DNA from: Brooklawnia cerclae
GTDB taxonomy: Bacteria; Actinomycetota; Actinomycetes; Propionibacteriales; Propionibacteriaceae
Assembly: GCF_011758645.1 (NCBI RefSeq)
Contig: NZ_JAAMOZ010000001.1
Span: 2,108,001-2,172,000, forward strand
Direction of reading: 5' to 3'
DNA length: 64,000 nucleotides
The notes below the pieces were generated by a model, which did no database searches, was not told where the DNA came from, and was given only the letters and a program-made list of their open reading frames with translations. Below are positions 42,260 to 50,324 of the stretch, piece by piece (within the stretch, counting starts at the first letter, position 1; each line of letters begins with the position of its first letter). The position numbers were made by a program, and so were the translations under genes.

Positions 42260-45066
42260 CGACCACGGTCACGACGTCGCAGACCCTGGCGTCCTTCCGG
42301 GATCTCCTGCCGGACGATTCCTGCCTCGACGAGTCCACGCTGGCGCGCGCCCTCTACTCGTCCGACGCATCGATCTATCGCGTGGTCCCGCAGGTCGTCG
42401 CCCGTCCCCGGTCGACCGACGAACTCATCACGGTGGTGCGGGCCGCGCTGAAGGCGGGTCTGCCGATCACCGGTAGAGGTGCCGGCACGTCCTGCGCGGG
42501 TAACGCCGTCGGGCCCGGGCTCGTCATCGACATGGGACGCTACCTCGGCCACGTGCTGTCGGTGGATGCCGAGGCCGGCACCGCAGTGGTCGAACCCGGT
42601 GTCGTCCAGAGCTCTCTGCAGGCGGCCGTCCAACCGCACGGCTGGCGCTACGGGCCCGATCCGTCCACCAGCAACCGCTGCACGATCGGCGGGATGATCG
42701 GGAACAACGCCTGCGGGCCGCGGGCCCTCGGCTACGGCCGAAGCGCCGACAACATCGTCGAACTGGAGGTCGTGACCGGCACAGGTGAGCTCGTCACGCT
42801 GCGTCCGGGCTTGCGGGGCGGGGTCTTCGATCAGCTGCGCACCCTCGTGGACGCCAACCTCGCGACGATACGCAAGGAGTTCGGGCAGTTCTCGCGACAG
42901 GTCTCGGGGTACAGCCTCGAGCACCTGCTCCCCGAGCACGGCTTCGACGTCGCGAGCTTCTTCGCGGGCACCGAGGGCACCCTGGGCATCATCACCAGGG
43001 CCACCGTCCGCCTCGTCCGGGACGCCCCGCTCAAGACCACCGTCGCCCTCGGCTACCCGACCATGGCCGACGGGGCCGATGCGATGCCCCGGCTGCTGCC
43101 GTTCAAGCCCACCGCCTGCGAGGGCATGGACCGGCGCCTGTCGAATGTCGTGGCGGAGCGGCTCGGCCCGCGGTCCGTGCCCGATCTTCCCGTCGGTGAC
43201 GCCTGGCTGTTCATCGAGTTGGTGGGCGACGACGCGTCCGAGATCGCGGGACGCGCCCAGGGGCTCGTCGAGGCCTCCGGGGCCACCGAGGGGTGGGTCG
43301 TGGACGATCCGGCCCAGGCCGCGCGGCTGTGGGGCATCCGCAGCGACGCCGCGGGGCTCGCCGCCGTCGCGCTCGAGAAGCGCGCCCACGCGGGCTGGGA
43401 GGACTCAGCCGTTCCGCCCGCCCGGCTGGGCGCCTACCTTCGCGATTTCGAGGCCAACCTGGAGCGCTTCGGCCTGCACGGCCTGCCCTACGGGCACTTC
43501 GGCGACGGGTGCGTCCACTGCCGTATCGACTTTCCTCTGGACTCCGAGGGCGGCACCAAGGTGCTGCACGACTTCATGGTCGAGGCGGGCAAGCTCGCCG
43601 CGAAGTACGGCGGGTCGATGTCGGGCGAGCACGGGGACGGGCGCGCGCGCAGCGAGTTGTTGCCGCTGATGTACTCCCCCGGTGCGCTGCGTCTCTTCGG
43701 CGCGGTCAAACAGCTCTTTGACCCGGGCAATCTGCTCAACCCGGGCGTGCTCGTCGATCCCGATCCGCTCGCCGAGCGGGTGCGCATCGCCGACGCACGG
43801 TTGTCTCCGCTGTCACTGGCGGCACCCGGCTTCGCGAGCGACGTTCACCGGTGCACGGGCGTCGGCAAGTGTCTGGCGAACACCACTCGCTCGGGGGCGG
43901 TCATGTGCCCCAGTTTCCAGGCGACGCGCAACGAGAAGGACTCGACCCGCGGCCGGTCCCGCGTCCTGCAGGAGATGGTCAACGGAACGCTGGTCTCGGG
44001 GGGCTGGCGCTCGCCCGAGGTCGCTGAAGCGCTGGAGCTCTGCCTGGCGTGCAAGGGATGTCGCCATGACTGCCCCACGGGCACCGACATGGCCGCGTAC
44101 AAGTCCCGCGTCCTCTACGAGCGCCACAAGGGACGCCCACGCCCGCTCTCGCACTACGCGCTCGGCTGGCTGCCGCGCTGGGGGCGGCTGCTGACGAAGC
44201 TTCGCCTCGGCTGGCTCGCCAACCTCGGCACCCAGACGCCGGGCCTCAAGCACGTGATCCGCGCCGTCGCCGGGGTCGACCAGCGGCGACCGATGCCACG
44301 GTTCCGGTCGGGTCGGGCGGCGAGTCACGAGCACGGCGAACGGCCGCGGACGTCGCCCACCCGCGGACCGGTCGCGGTATGGGTCGACTCGTTCACGGAC
44401 GCGTTCGCCGGCGGGCAGCTCGCCGCCCTGGTGAAACTGCTCGTCAGTGTCGGGTACGACCCTCGCATCATCACACAGGACGCGTGCTGCGGCCTCACCT
44501 GGATCACGACCGGCCAACTCGACGGCGCACGGCGACAGCTGCGGCACGCCCTCGATGTGCTGACCCCGATCGCCACCGAGGGCATTCCGATCGTCGGCAT
44601 GGAGCCGAGCTGCATGGCCGTGTGGCGCAGCGACGCCGCCGAACTGCTGCCGGACGACTCCCGCGTCCAGCTTGTCGCCGGGGGCATCCACACCCTGGCC
44701 GAGCTGCTCGGCTCGTTGGACGACTGGACGCCCCCGGACCTCGCCGGGCACACGATCGTGGCCCAGCCGCACTGCCACCACTCGTCGGTGCTCGGTTGGG
44801 ACGCGGACGCCCGTCTGCTCGCCCGAACGGGCGCCGACGTCGTCACCCTGGGCGGCTGCTGCGGCCTGGCCGGCAACTTCGGCGTCGAGCGAGGTCACTA
44901 CGAGGTGTCGGTGAAGGTGGCCGAGCACGACCTGCTGCCGGCGATCCGTGCCGCGGGGCCGGATGCGATTGTCCTGGCCGACGGGTTCAGCTGCCGCAAG
45001 CAGGTGGCCGATCTCGAGGGACGCCAGGCCATCACCCTGGCGCAGTTGCTCGCGTCCCACTACTGA
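42256..45066 (+). CDS. FAD/Fe-S D-lactate dehydrogenase-like oxidoreductase (Dld-III type)
   Basis: A 936-residue fused protein. The N-terminal half is a GlcD/Dld-type FAD domain (GRGAGTSCAGNAVGPG near 73-88, then PHGWRYGPDPSTSNRCTIGG) and FAD-linked oxidase C domain. The second half has ferredoxin-type Cys motifs (CTGVGKCLAN near 532 and CLACKGCRHDCPTG near 595) and two CCG repeats (QDACCGL and LGGCCGLAG) as in heterodisulfide reductase/GlpC-like subunits. Such proteins oxidise D-lactate or related 2-hydroxy acids and pass electrons to quinone. D-lactate is the best guess; D-2-hydroxyglutarate or glycolate are alternatives. Confidence 0.82.
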   Translation: MTTTVTTSQTLASFRDLLPDDSCLDESTLARALYSSDASIYRVVPQVVARPRSTDELITVVRAALKAGLPITGRGAGTSCAGNAVGPGLVIDMGRYLGHVLSVDAEAGTAVVEPGVVQSSLQAAVQPHGWRYGPDPSTSNRCTIGGMIGNNACGPRALGYGRSADNIVELEVVTGTGELVTLRPGLRGGVFDQLRTLVDANLATIRKEFGQFSRQVSGYSLEHLLPEHGFDVASFFAGTEGTLGIITRATVRLVRDAPLKTTVALGYPTMADGADAMPRLLPFKPTACEGMDRRLSNVVAERLGPRSVPDLPVGDAWLFIELVGDDASEIAGRAQGLVEASGATEGWVVDDPAQAARLWGIRSDAAGLAAVALEKRAHAGWEDSAVPPARLGAYLRDFEANLERFGLHGLPYGHFGDGCVHCRIDFPLDSEGGTKVLHDFMVEAGKLAAKYGGSMSGEHGDGRARSELLPLMYSPGALRLFGAVKQLFDPGNLLNPGVLVDPDPLAERVRIADARLSPLSLAAPGFASDVHRCTGVGKCLANTTRSGAVMCPSFQATRNEKDSTRGRSRVLQEMVNGTLVSGGWRSPEVAEALELCLACKGCRHDCPTGTDMAAYKSRVLYERHKGRPRPLSHYALGWLPRWGRLLTKLRLGWLANLGTQTPGLKHVIRAVAGVDQRRPMPRFRSGRAASHEHGERPRTSPTRGPVAVWVDSFTDAFAGGQLAALVKLLVSVGYDPRIITQDACCGLTWITTGQLDGARRQLRHALDVLTPIATEGIPIVGMEPSCMAVWRSDAAELLPDDSRVQLVAGGIHTLAELLGSLDDWTPPDLAGHTIVAQPHCHHSSVLGWDADARLLARTGADVVTLGGCCGLAGNFGVERGHYEVSVKVAEHDLLPAIRAAGPDAIVLADGFSCRKQVADLEGRQAITLAQLLASHY

Positions 45067-45287
45067 TTCTCTCCCTGCTGGTTCTCCCTCTGCCGATCCT
45101 CGCCGGACGACGCCCGATGTCGGTCGCGGGTGCGTCCTGCGGGTCAGCGCCCTGATTCCTGCACATCGACACGCCAGAGCAAGCGCTTTCCGTTGCCTGT
45201 TGAGGGTACTGGTGCGCATCCAGCAGGGTTGCCGTCGAGGACGCACCCTCGTCCCCGTCGGCCGTTCGCGTCCTGCCCGTCTCCGGC

Positions 45288-45341
45288 TTGACCTCCGGGT
45301 CCGGTCCGTCCATACTGTTCATATCGTCCATATACAGTATG
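45288..45341 (+). promoter_or_regulatory. Autoregulated promoter and operator of the YtrA-type gene
   Basis: TTGACC (45288-45293) and CATACT (45311-45316) are 17 bases apart. An inverted repeat CATACTGT ... ACAGTATG (45311-45318 and 45334-45341) covers the minus-10 box and start region, as expected for a GntR/YtrA repressor binding its own promoter. Confidence 0.65.
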
Positions 45342-45368
45342 AACATCAACAGTGCGGAGGGGGAGTCG

Positions 45369-45776
45369 ATGGCGCTGCACGTGGTCCTGTCCACCTCGTC
45401 GGGCGTGCCCATCTACGAGCAGATCGAACAACAGGTGCGCGCCGCGATCCTGTCGGGTGAACTCGCCGAGGGCGAGGCGCTGCCGTCGATCCGCGGTCTG
45501 GCCCGAGACCTTCAGATCAGCGTGATCACCACCACCCGCGCCTACTCCGACCTCGCGCAACAGGGCTACGTCGCCAACGTGCCGGGGAAGGGAAGCTTCG
45601 TGCTTCCACGGAACACCGAGCTCATGCGTGAGCAGGTGCTCCGCCAGATCGAGGGCCACCTCTCGGACGCGGCCCACATGGCCCGGCTGGGCGGCGTGGA
45701 CGACGCCGAACTCCACACAATGCTCGACCTCGTCCTCGGGTTGGGTGCGGACGATCAGGAGACATCCCATGAATGA
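45369..45776 (+). CDS. YtrA-subfamily GntR regulator
   Basis: A 135-residue regulator with an N-terminal GntR winged helix: IYEQIEQQVRAAILSGELAE then LPSIRGLARDLQISVITTTR and the wing VANVPGKGSFVLPR. It lacks the large ligand-binding domain of other GntR groups, as YtrA members do; these usually control linked ABC transporters that respond to cell-wall stress. Start ATG 45369 has GGAGGGGGAG. The ABC ATPase gene starts inside its last codons (ATGA). A promoter with an inverted repeat precedes it. Confidence 0.88.
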   Translation: MALHVVLSTSSGVPIYEQIEQQVRAAILSGELAEGEALPSIRGLARDLQISVITTTRAYSDLAQQGYVANVPGKGSFVLPRNTELMREQVLRQIEGHLSDAAHMARLGGVDDAELHTMLDLVLGLGADDQETSHE

Positions 45777-46593
45777 CACGGCGGTGCGCGTCGCGGGGCT
45801 CGAGAAGCACTACCCCACCTTCACCCTCGGCCCACTCGACCTGACCGTTCCCCGGGGCTTCGTCACCGGACTCGTCGGGGCGAACGGCTCCGGCAAGACC
45901 ACAACGCTCAAGTCGATCCTCGGCATGGTACGACCCGATGCCGGACGCGTCGAAGCCCCTGGCCGCGACCGCATCGGCGTCGTCCTCGACACGCCCACCT
46001 ACGTGCGGGAATGGCGGGCGCGCGAGGTCGGCCGGGCGCTGGCCACCTTCTACCCCACCTGGTCGGCAGCCCGATTCGGCAAGTTGCTGGACGAGTTCGG
46101 CATCCCCGGACAGACCAAGGTCAGTGCACTGTCGCGCGGGATGGGCATGAAGCTCCAGGTGGCCGTGGCGTTGTCCCACGAGACCGACCTGCTGGCGTTC
46201 GACGAGCCCACCAGCGGGCTGGACCCTCTGGCCCGCAGCGAGCTCATGGACCTCGTGGCCGACTACATGACCGACGAAACACACTCGGTGCTCTTCAGCA
46301 CCCACATCACCACCGATCTCGATCGCATCGCCGACTACGTCGTCGTGCTCGACAAGGGGCGGGTCGCGGCGGCAATGCCCCGGGACGAGCTCATCGGCAG
46401 CTACCGCATCGTCCGCGGGGGCGCCGATCCCCTGCCCGACGACCTGCGCCCGGTGGCCCTGGGACTGCGCAGCCACCAGACCGGCTGGGATGCCCTGCTG
46501 CCCGCCGACCGGGCCACGGCTCTCGGACGCACCGCCGTGGTCGAGCCACCCACCCTCGACGACATCGTCGTCCGATTCGCCAAAGGACACTGA
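45769..46593 (+). CDS. ABC transporter ATP-binding protein
   Basis: A 274-residue ABC ATPase of the exporter type linked to YtrA regulators. Walker A GANGSGKTT (about residues 36-44), the signature LSRGMGMKLQ (about 122-131) and Walker B LLAFDEPTSGLD (about 140-151) are complete; the D-loop and H-loop (STHITTDLD) follow. The signature differs from the usual LSGGQ. ATG 45769 overlaps the regulator's stop. It works with the downstream permease, probably exporting a peptide or lipid-active molecule. Confidence 0.9.
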   Translation: MNDTAVRVAGLEKHYPTFTLGPLDLTVPRGFVTGLVGANGSGKTTTLKSILGMVRPDAGRVEAPGRDRIGVVLDTPTYVREWRAREVGRALATFYPTWSAARFGKLLDEFGIPGQTKVSALSRGMGMKLQVAVALSHETDLLAFDEPTSGLDPLARSELMDLVADYMTDETHSVLFSTHITTDLDRIADYVVVLDKGRVAAAMPRDELIGSYRIVRGGADPLPDDLRPVALGLRSHQTGWDALLPADRATALGRTAVVEPPTLDDIVVRFAKGH

Positions 46594-46594
46594 C

Positions 46595-47236
46595 ATGGAC
46601 CACGCCATCCCCAACCTCGTCGGCCTCAACATCAGGACGCTGCGCCCCATGGCCCGCATCGTCATCCTGTTCGTCGTGATCGCGGCACTCATGATCGCCG
46701 CCACCCGCGACACCAGCATGGCCTGGACCTTCGTGCTCATGCTTCCCCTCGTGCTGGCCCTGCGCATCATGCCGAACGAGGGAAACACCGCAGTGACCAG
46801 GCTGTTCGGCACCCTGCCGGTGACCCGGGACCAGACGGTCGTGGCCCAGTTCATCACAATGGGCCTGCTGTGCCTCATCGCCGTCGTCCTCCCGCTACCG
46901 TTGGGAGCCATCGGACGATCCCCGCTCCCCATCGAGGTCTCCGCCCTGATGGGAGGGGCTCTCGGCGCCGCCCTGGCGCTCACCCTGGCGATCACCGCAC
47001 CGTTCGCATACCACGGCGGATTCGGGCCGTTCGCGATGTACGCGCCCATGATGGTGTTCGCCGCCGGCGCAGCCGTAGTCGTCGCGGTCGGCAACGTCGA
47101 TGCACTCCCCCGTGTCCTGGATACGGTCATGCGCCACGCCTGGCCGACCGCGGCGCTACTGGTCATCGGCGGGGTGGTGGCGCTGACGATCTCATGCCTG
47201 ATCTCGTGCAGAGTCTTCGCCCGACGGGATCTGTGA
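46595..47236 (+). CDS. ABC-2 type permease
   Basis: A 213-residue membrane protein with about six hydrophobic segments (for example ARIVILFVVIAALMIAATRD, then VLMLPLVLALRIM, FITMGLLCLIAVVLPLPLG, and AALLVIGGVVALTISCLISC at the end). It is coded from ATG 46595, one base after the ATPase stop. Permeases of this size pair with YtrA-linked ATPases. The substrate is unknown. A 537-base non-coding gap and the small secreted peptide follow. Confidence 0.8.
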   Translation: MDHAIPNLVGLNIRTLRPMARIVILFVVIAALMIAATRDTSMAWTFVLMLPLVLALRIMPNEGNTAVTRLFGTLPVTRDQTVVAQFITMGLLCLIAVVLPLPLGAIGRSPLPIEVSALMGGALGAALALTLAITAPFAYHGGFGPFAMYAPMMVFAAGAAVVVAVGNVDALPRVLDTVMRHAWPTAALLVIGGVVALTISCLISCRVFARRDL

Positions 47237-47773
47237 ACCGGAACACTGCTTGTGCGGTTCGAGGAAGACCGCAGCACGAAGCGCCCGGGCCAACCCGCGC
47301 GGTACCGCTCTCAAACTGCCGGAGTTGTGCGACTGCCCCGAGTCCGCTGACAAGCGAGTACACGCTTTGATGGAGCCAGAGCCTCCACCAGACCAGACGT
47401 GTCTTCCAGACTTGAAGTTCAACCGGTATGGAGACACATCCGACACAAACAGGAAGGGCTCGGCGGCCCTGCGTGCCGTGCCTCGGTGACGCGTTCACGG
47501 CGTATTGGGGTTGATCGTGGGTCATACTCGACCCACGATCAACCCCAATACCGTCTCCGGCTACCGGCGTGCGACCGGGGCAACAGCCGATCGCCGGGGA
47601 GAGTGGCCGACGCCCGTCCCCGGGACCTTGCGCGCCAAGCGGGGACTCGGGCCACCTATCTGGTCGTGGTCAGGGCCGCACAAGACGACGATCCACGATG
47701 ACCGCAGCTGCGATGGGCGCCAACGCGACGACCCGGACCGGCCACGGACTCCCCTTTCGAACAAGGCGTTCAT
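47237..47773. other. Gene-poor stretch with a perfect 21-bp hairpin
   Basis: No convincing gene is visible here. Short frames in this stretch have no good ribosome-binding site and their sequence is shadow-like. The only clear element is the perfect hairpin at 47503-47550 (see separate entry). Composition is a little less GC rich than flanking genes, so remnants of a lost gene or insertion are possible. Confidence 0.6.
47503..47550. repeat. Perfect 21-bp hairpin of the same family as the gnd terminator
   Basis: Arms at 47503-47523 and 47530-47550 pair perfectly over 21 bases with a six-base loop. The core (GGGGT-GATCGT-GGTC) and loop length match the gnd terminator at 38841-38888, but no T run follows. 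This looks like a REP/BIME-type or terminator-derived mobile hairpin. Confidence 0.85.
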
Positions 47774-47926
47774 ATGCCCATCAGGACCACCGTGTTCGCA
47801 TGTCTCGCGGCTTTCATGATCGGCATACTCGGAACTCCCAACACGCAGCCCGAGTCTCCGGGCTCCACCCGGCCCGCCGACATCTGCTGGTTCTGGCCCA
47901 GCGCACCGGGCTGCCCGAAAGCCTAG
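47774..47926 (+). CDS. Small secreted or membrane peptide (50 residues)
   Basis: A frame too short for usual gene finding, from ATG 47774, with an AAGG ribosome-binding site. Residues 1-20 (MPIRTTVFACLAAFMIGILG) look like a signal peptide or membrane anchor; residues 21-35 are Pro/Ser/Thr rich; the end DICWFWPSAPGCPKA has two Cys that could form a loop with aromatic residues. It lies between the YtrA-ABC operon and ettA, converging with ettA. It may be an exported peptide handled by the nearby transporter, but that is inference. A chance open frame is also possible. Confidence 0.45.
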   Translation: MPIRTTVFACLAAFMIGILGTPNTQPESPGSTRPADICWFWPSAPGCPKA

Positions 47927-47969
47927 TGAACCTGCTCCGAGCCCGCGGACGCGGCGCGATATCCCCCGC

Positions 47970-49658
47970 TCAGTCCCGGGTGAGCCTCCGGTGCTTGCTG
48001 GCGTGCGGACGGGCCGCGTCCTCACCGAGCCGGGCGATCTTGTTCTGCTCGTAGTCGGCGTAGTTGCCCTCGAACCAGAACCACTGCGGCGAATCGCCGT
48101 CCTCGCCCTCACCCTCCCAGGCGAGGATGTGGGTGGCCACCCGGTCGAGGAACCAGCGATCGTGGGAGATCACCACGGCGCAGCCTGGGAACTCCAGCAG
48201 CGCGTCCTCAAGGCTCTGCAGGGTCTCGACATCGAGGTCGTTGGTCGGTTCGTCCAGGAGCAGGAGGTTGCCGCCCTGCTTCAGGGTGAGCGCGAGGTTC
48301 AGTCGGTTGCGCTCGCCACCCGACAGCACACCCGAGGGCTTCTGCTGATCGGGGCCCTTGAAGCCGAAGGACGCGACGTATGCACGGCTGGGCACCTCGA
48401 AACTGCCCACCTTGATGAAGTCGAGACCGTCGCTGACGACCTCCCACACGTTGCTGTCGGGATCGAGGCCGGCACGGCCCTGATCGACGTAGCTGATCTT
48501 CACGGTCTCACCCAGCCGGATGGAACCCGCGTCGGGCTCCTCCTGCCCGACGATCATCTTGAACAGCGTCGACTTTCCAACCCCGTTGGGGCCGATGATG
48601 CCGACGATGCCCGCCCGAGGCAAGTCGAAGGACAACCCGTCGAAGAGGACGCGGTCATCGAAGCCCTTGTGCAGGTCCGCGGCCTCCAGCACCAGGCTGC
48701 CCAGGCGGGGGCCCGGCGGGATGTTGATCTCGCTCGTGTCGAGCTTGCGATCGCGCTCCGCCTCGGCGGCAAGTTCCTCGTACCGTGCGAGACGTGCCTT
48801 GTTCTTCGCCTGCCGAGCTTTGGGACTCGACCTCACCCACTCGAGCTCCCGCTCGAGGATCTTGGCACGCTTGGCGTCCCTCTGTCCCTCGATGGACAGG
48901 CGCTTACGCTTGGTCTCCAGGTACGTGGAGTAGTTGCCCTCGTAAGGGTAGAGGCGCCCGCGGTCGACCTCACAGATCCAGCCGACCACGTGATCGAGGA
49001 AGTACCGGTCGTGCGTGACACACAGCACGGCACCCGGGTAGTTCTTCAAATGGCCCTCGAGCCAGTTCACGCTCTCGGCATCCAGGTGGTTGGTCGGCTC
49101 GTCCAGCAGCAGCAGGTCGGGCTGCTCGAGCAGGAGCTTGCACAAGGCCACACGGCGGCGCTCGCCGCCGGACAGCACGTTCACGGGGGTGTCACCGGGT
49201 GGGCACTGCAGCGCGTCCATGGCCTGCGCGAGCTGGGAGTCGACGTCCCAGGCGTTGCGGTGGTCGAGCTCGGTCTGCAACTCCCCCATCTCTGCCAGCA
49301 GGGTGTCGAAGTCCGCATCCGGATCGGCCATGGCCTCCGACACCTCGTTGAACCTGGTGAGCAGCGCCTTGGTCTCGGCGACCGCCTCCTCCACGTTCTC
49401 GAGCACGGTCTTGTCCTCGGTCAGCGGAGGCTCCTGCAGAAGGATGCCGACCGACGCGCCCTTCGCCAGCATCGCGTCGCCGTTGTTGATCGGCTCGATT
49501 CCGGCCATCACCTTGAGCAGCGTCGACTTGCCGGCTCCGTTGGGACCTACCACGCCGATCTTGGCGTCCGGCAGGAAGGACAGGGTGACGTTGTCGAGAA
49601 TCACCTTGTCGCCGATCGTCTTGCGGACGTTGTGCATGGTGTAGATGTACTCGGCCAT
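47970..49658 (-). CDS. ettA: Energy-dependent translational throttle protein EttA (ABC-F)
   Basis: A 562-residue ABC-F protein with two ATPase domains and no membrane segments. It binds the ribosomal E site and modulates the first elongation steps according to energy charge. Walker A motifs GPNGAGKST (about 40) and GPNGVGKST (about 357), signatures LSGGERRR and LSGGERNR, and the arm/linker region rich in Arg/Lys (ETKRKRLSIEGQRDAKRAKI) are present. Start MAEYIYTMHNVRKTIG at 49658 is chosen; upstream codons are unlike the family. Length fits EttA, so an antibiotic resistance ABC-F is less likely. Confidence 0.92.
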   Translation of the reverse strand: MAEYIYTMHNVRKTIGDKVILDNVTLSFLPDAKIGVVGPNGAGKSTLLKVMAGIEPINNGDAMLAKGASVGILLQEPPLTEDKTVLENVEEAVAETKALLTRFNEVSEAMADPDADFDTLLAEMGELQTELDHRNAWDVDSQLAQAMDALQCPPGDTPVNVLSGGERRRVALCKLLLEQPDLLLLDEPTNHLDAESVNWLEGHLKNYPGAVLCVTHDRYFLDHVVGWICEVDRGRLYPYEGNYSTYLETKRKRLSIEGQRDAKRAKILERELEWVRSSPKARQAKNKARLARYEELAAEAERDRKLDTSEINIPPGPRLGSLVLEAADLHKGFDDRVLFDGLSFDLPRAGIVGIIGPNGVGKSTLFKMIVGQEEPDAGSIRLGETVKISYVDQGRAGLDPDSNVWEVVSDGLDFIKVGSFEVPSRAYVASFGFKGPDQQKPSGVLSGGERNRLNLALTLKQGGNLLLLDEPTNDLDVETLQSLEDALLEFPGCAVVISHDRWFLDRVATHILAWEGEGEDGDSPQWFWFEGNYADYEQNKIARLGEDAARPHASKHRRLTRD

Positions 49659-49779
49659 GGCGGCGTGCGTGTCCTCTTCGTTCGCAGGCGGAAACCCCGG
49701 GATCACCGGGCGGTCGTGGGATGCGGGGTGGCGACCTCCACCATTATGCCGCACCTCCCGAGCGCCTTCTTCCGCCCTG

Positions 49780-50235
49780 TCAGCCGGCCAGCCGCTCCTC
49801 CATCTCTCCCTGCGTCTCCGCGGGGTCGGGCTGCTGCCATCGGTCGTCCTGCTCGGCCGGTTCGGGGCGCGGCACCTGACTGCGCGTGAACCGGGTGGTC
49901 CCCCGGCCCAGATCGTGCCCGATGGAGGATGCCTCGACGACCAGTCGCTCGTGTCGGGTGTCGTCGGTCGTCCACGTCTGGGTGCGTAGCCTGCCGGTGA
50001 CGATCACGGGGTCTCCCTTACCCAGGCTTGCCGACACGTTGTCGGCAAGGCGATTGGTGCATACGACAGTCACCCACGTGGTGGTGCCGTCGACCCAGTC
50101 GTTGCCACGGCGGTAGCGGGGCGTGCACGCGAGCCGGAACTCGGCGCGGGTGAAGATCTCGGAGTTCTTCTGCTCGAATGTCTTGCGATCGACCTCGGTG
50201 CCGAGGTTTCCGGTGAGTGTGATGAGCGCGTCCAT
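49780..50235 (-). CDS. ssb: Single-stranded DNA-binding protein (second-type Ssb)
   Basis: A 151-residue OB-fold protein. The start MDALITLTGNLGTEVD and the core FRLACTPRYRRG, DWVDGTTTWVTVVCTNRLAD, GDPVIVTGRLRTQTW are the usual Ssb pattern. The C-terminal tail is acidic and proline-containing (QGEMEERLAG) but lacks the usual DDxPF end, so it may be a specialised paralogue (as SsbB in actinobacteria, linked to competence or stress) rather than the essential replication Ssb. It lies alone between ettA and the dynamin-like pair. Confidence 0.85.
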   Translation of the reverse strand: MDALITLTGNLGTEVDRKTFEQKNSEIFTRAEFRLACTPRYRRGNDWVDGTTTWVTVVCTNRLADNVSASLGKGDPVIVTGRLRTQTWTTDDTRHERLVVEASSIGHDLGRGTTRFTRSQVPRPEPAEQDDRWQQPDPAETQGEMEERLAG

Positions 50236-50324
50236 GTGGGACTCCTTTCGGTCGTCCGAATCATGGGTGTGTCGCAGGCGTGCGCGTCAGATTCGTTCCA
50301 CCTGTGGAAAACTCCACCGGCCCC

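Noticed and set aside
47192-47489. Short frames on both strands after the ABC permease
   Set aside because: No ribosome-binding site and no recognisable sequence; treated as non-coding.
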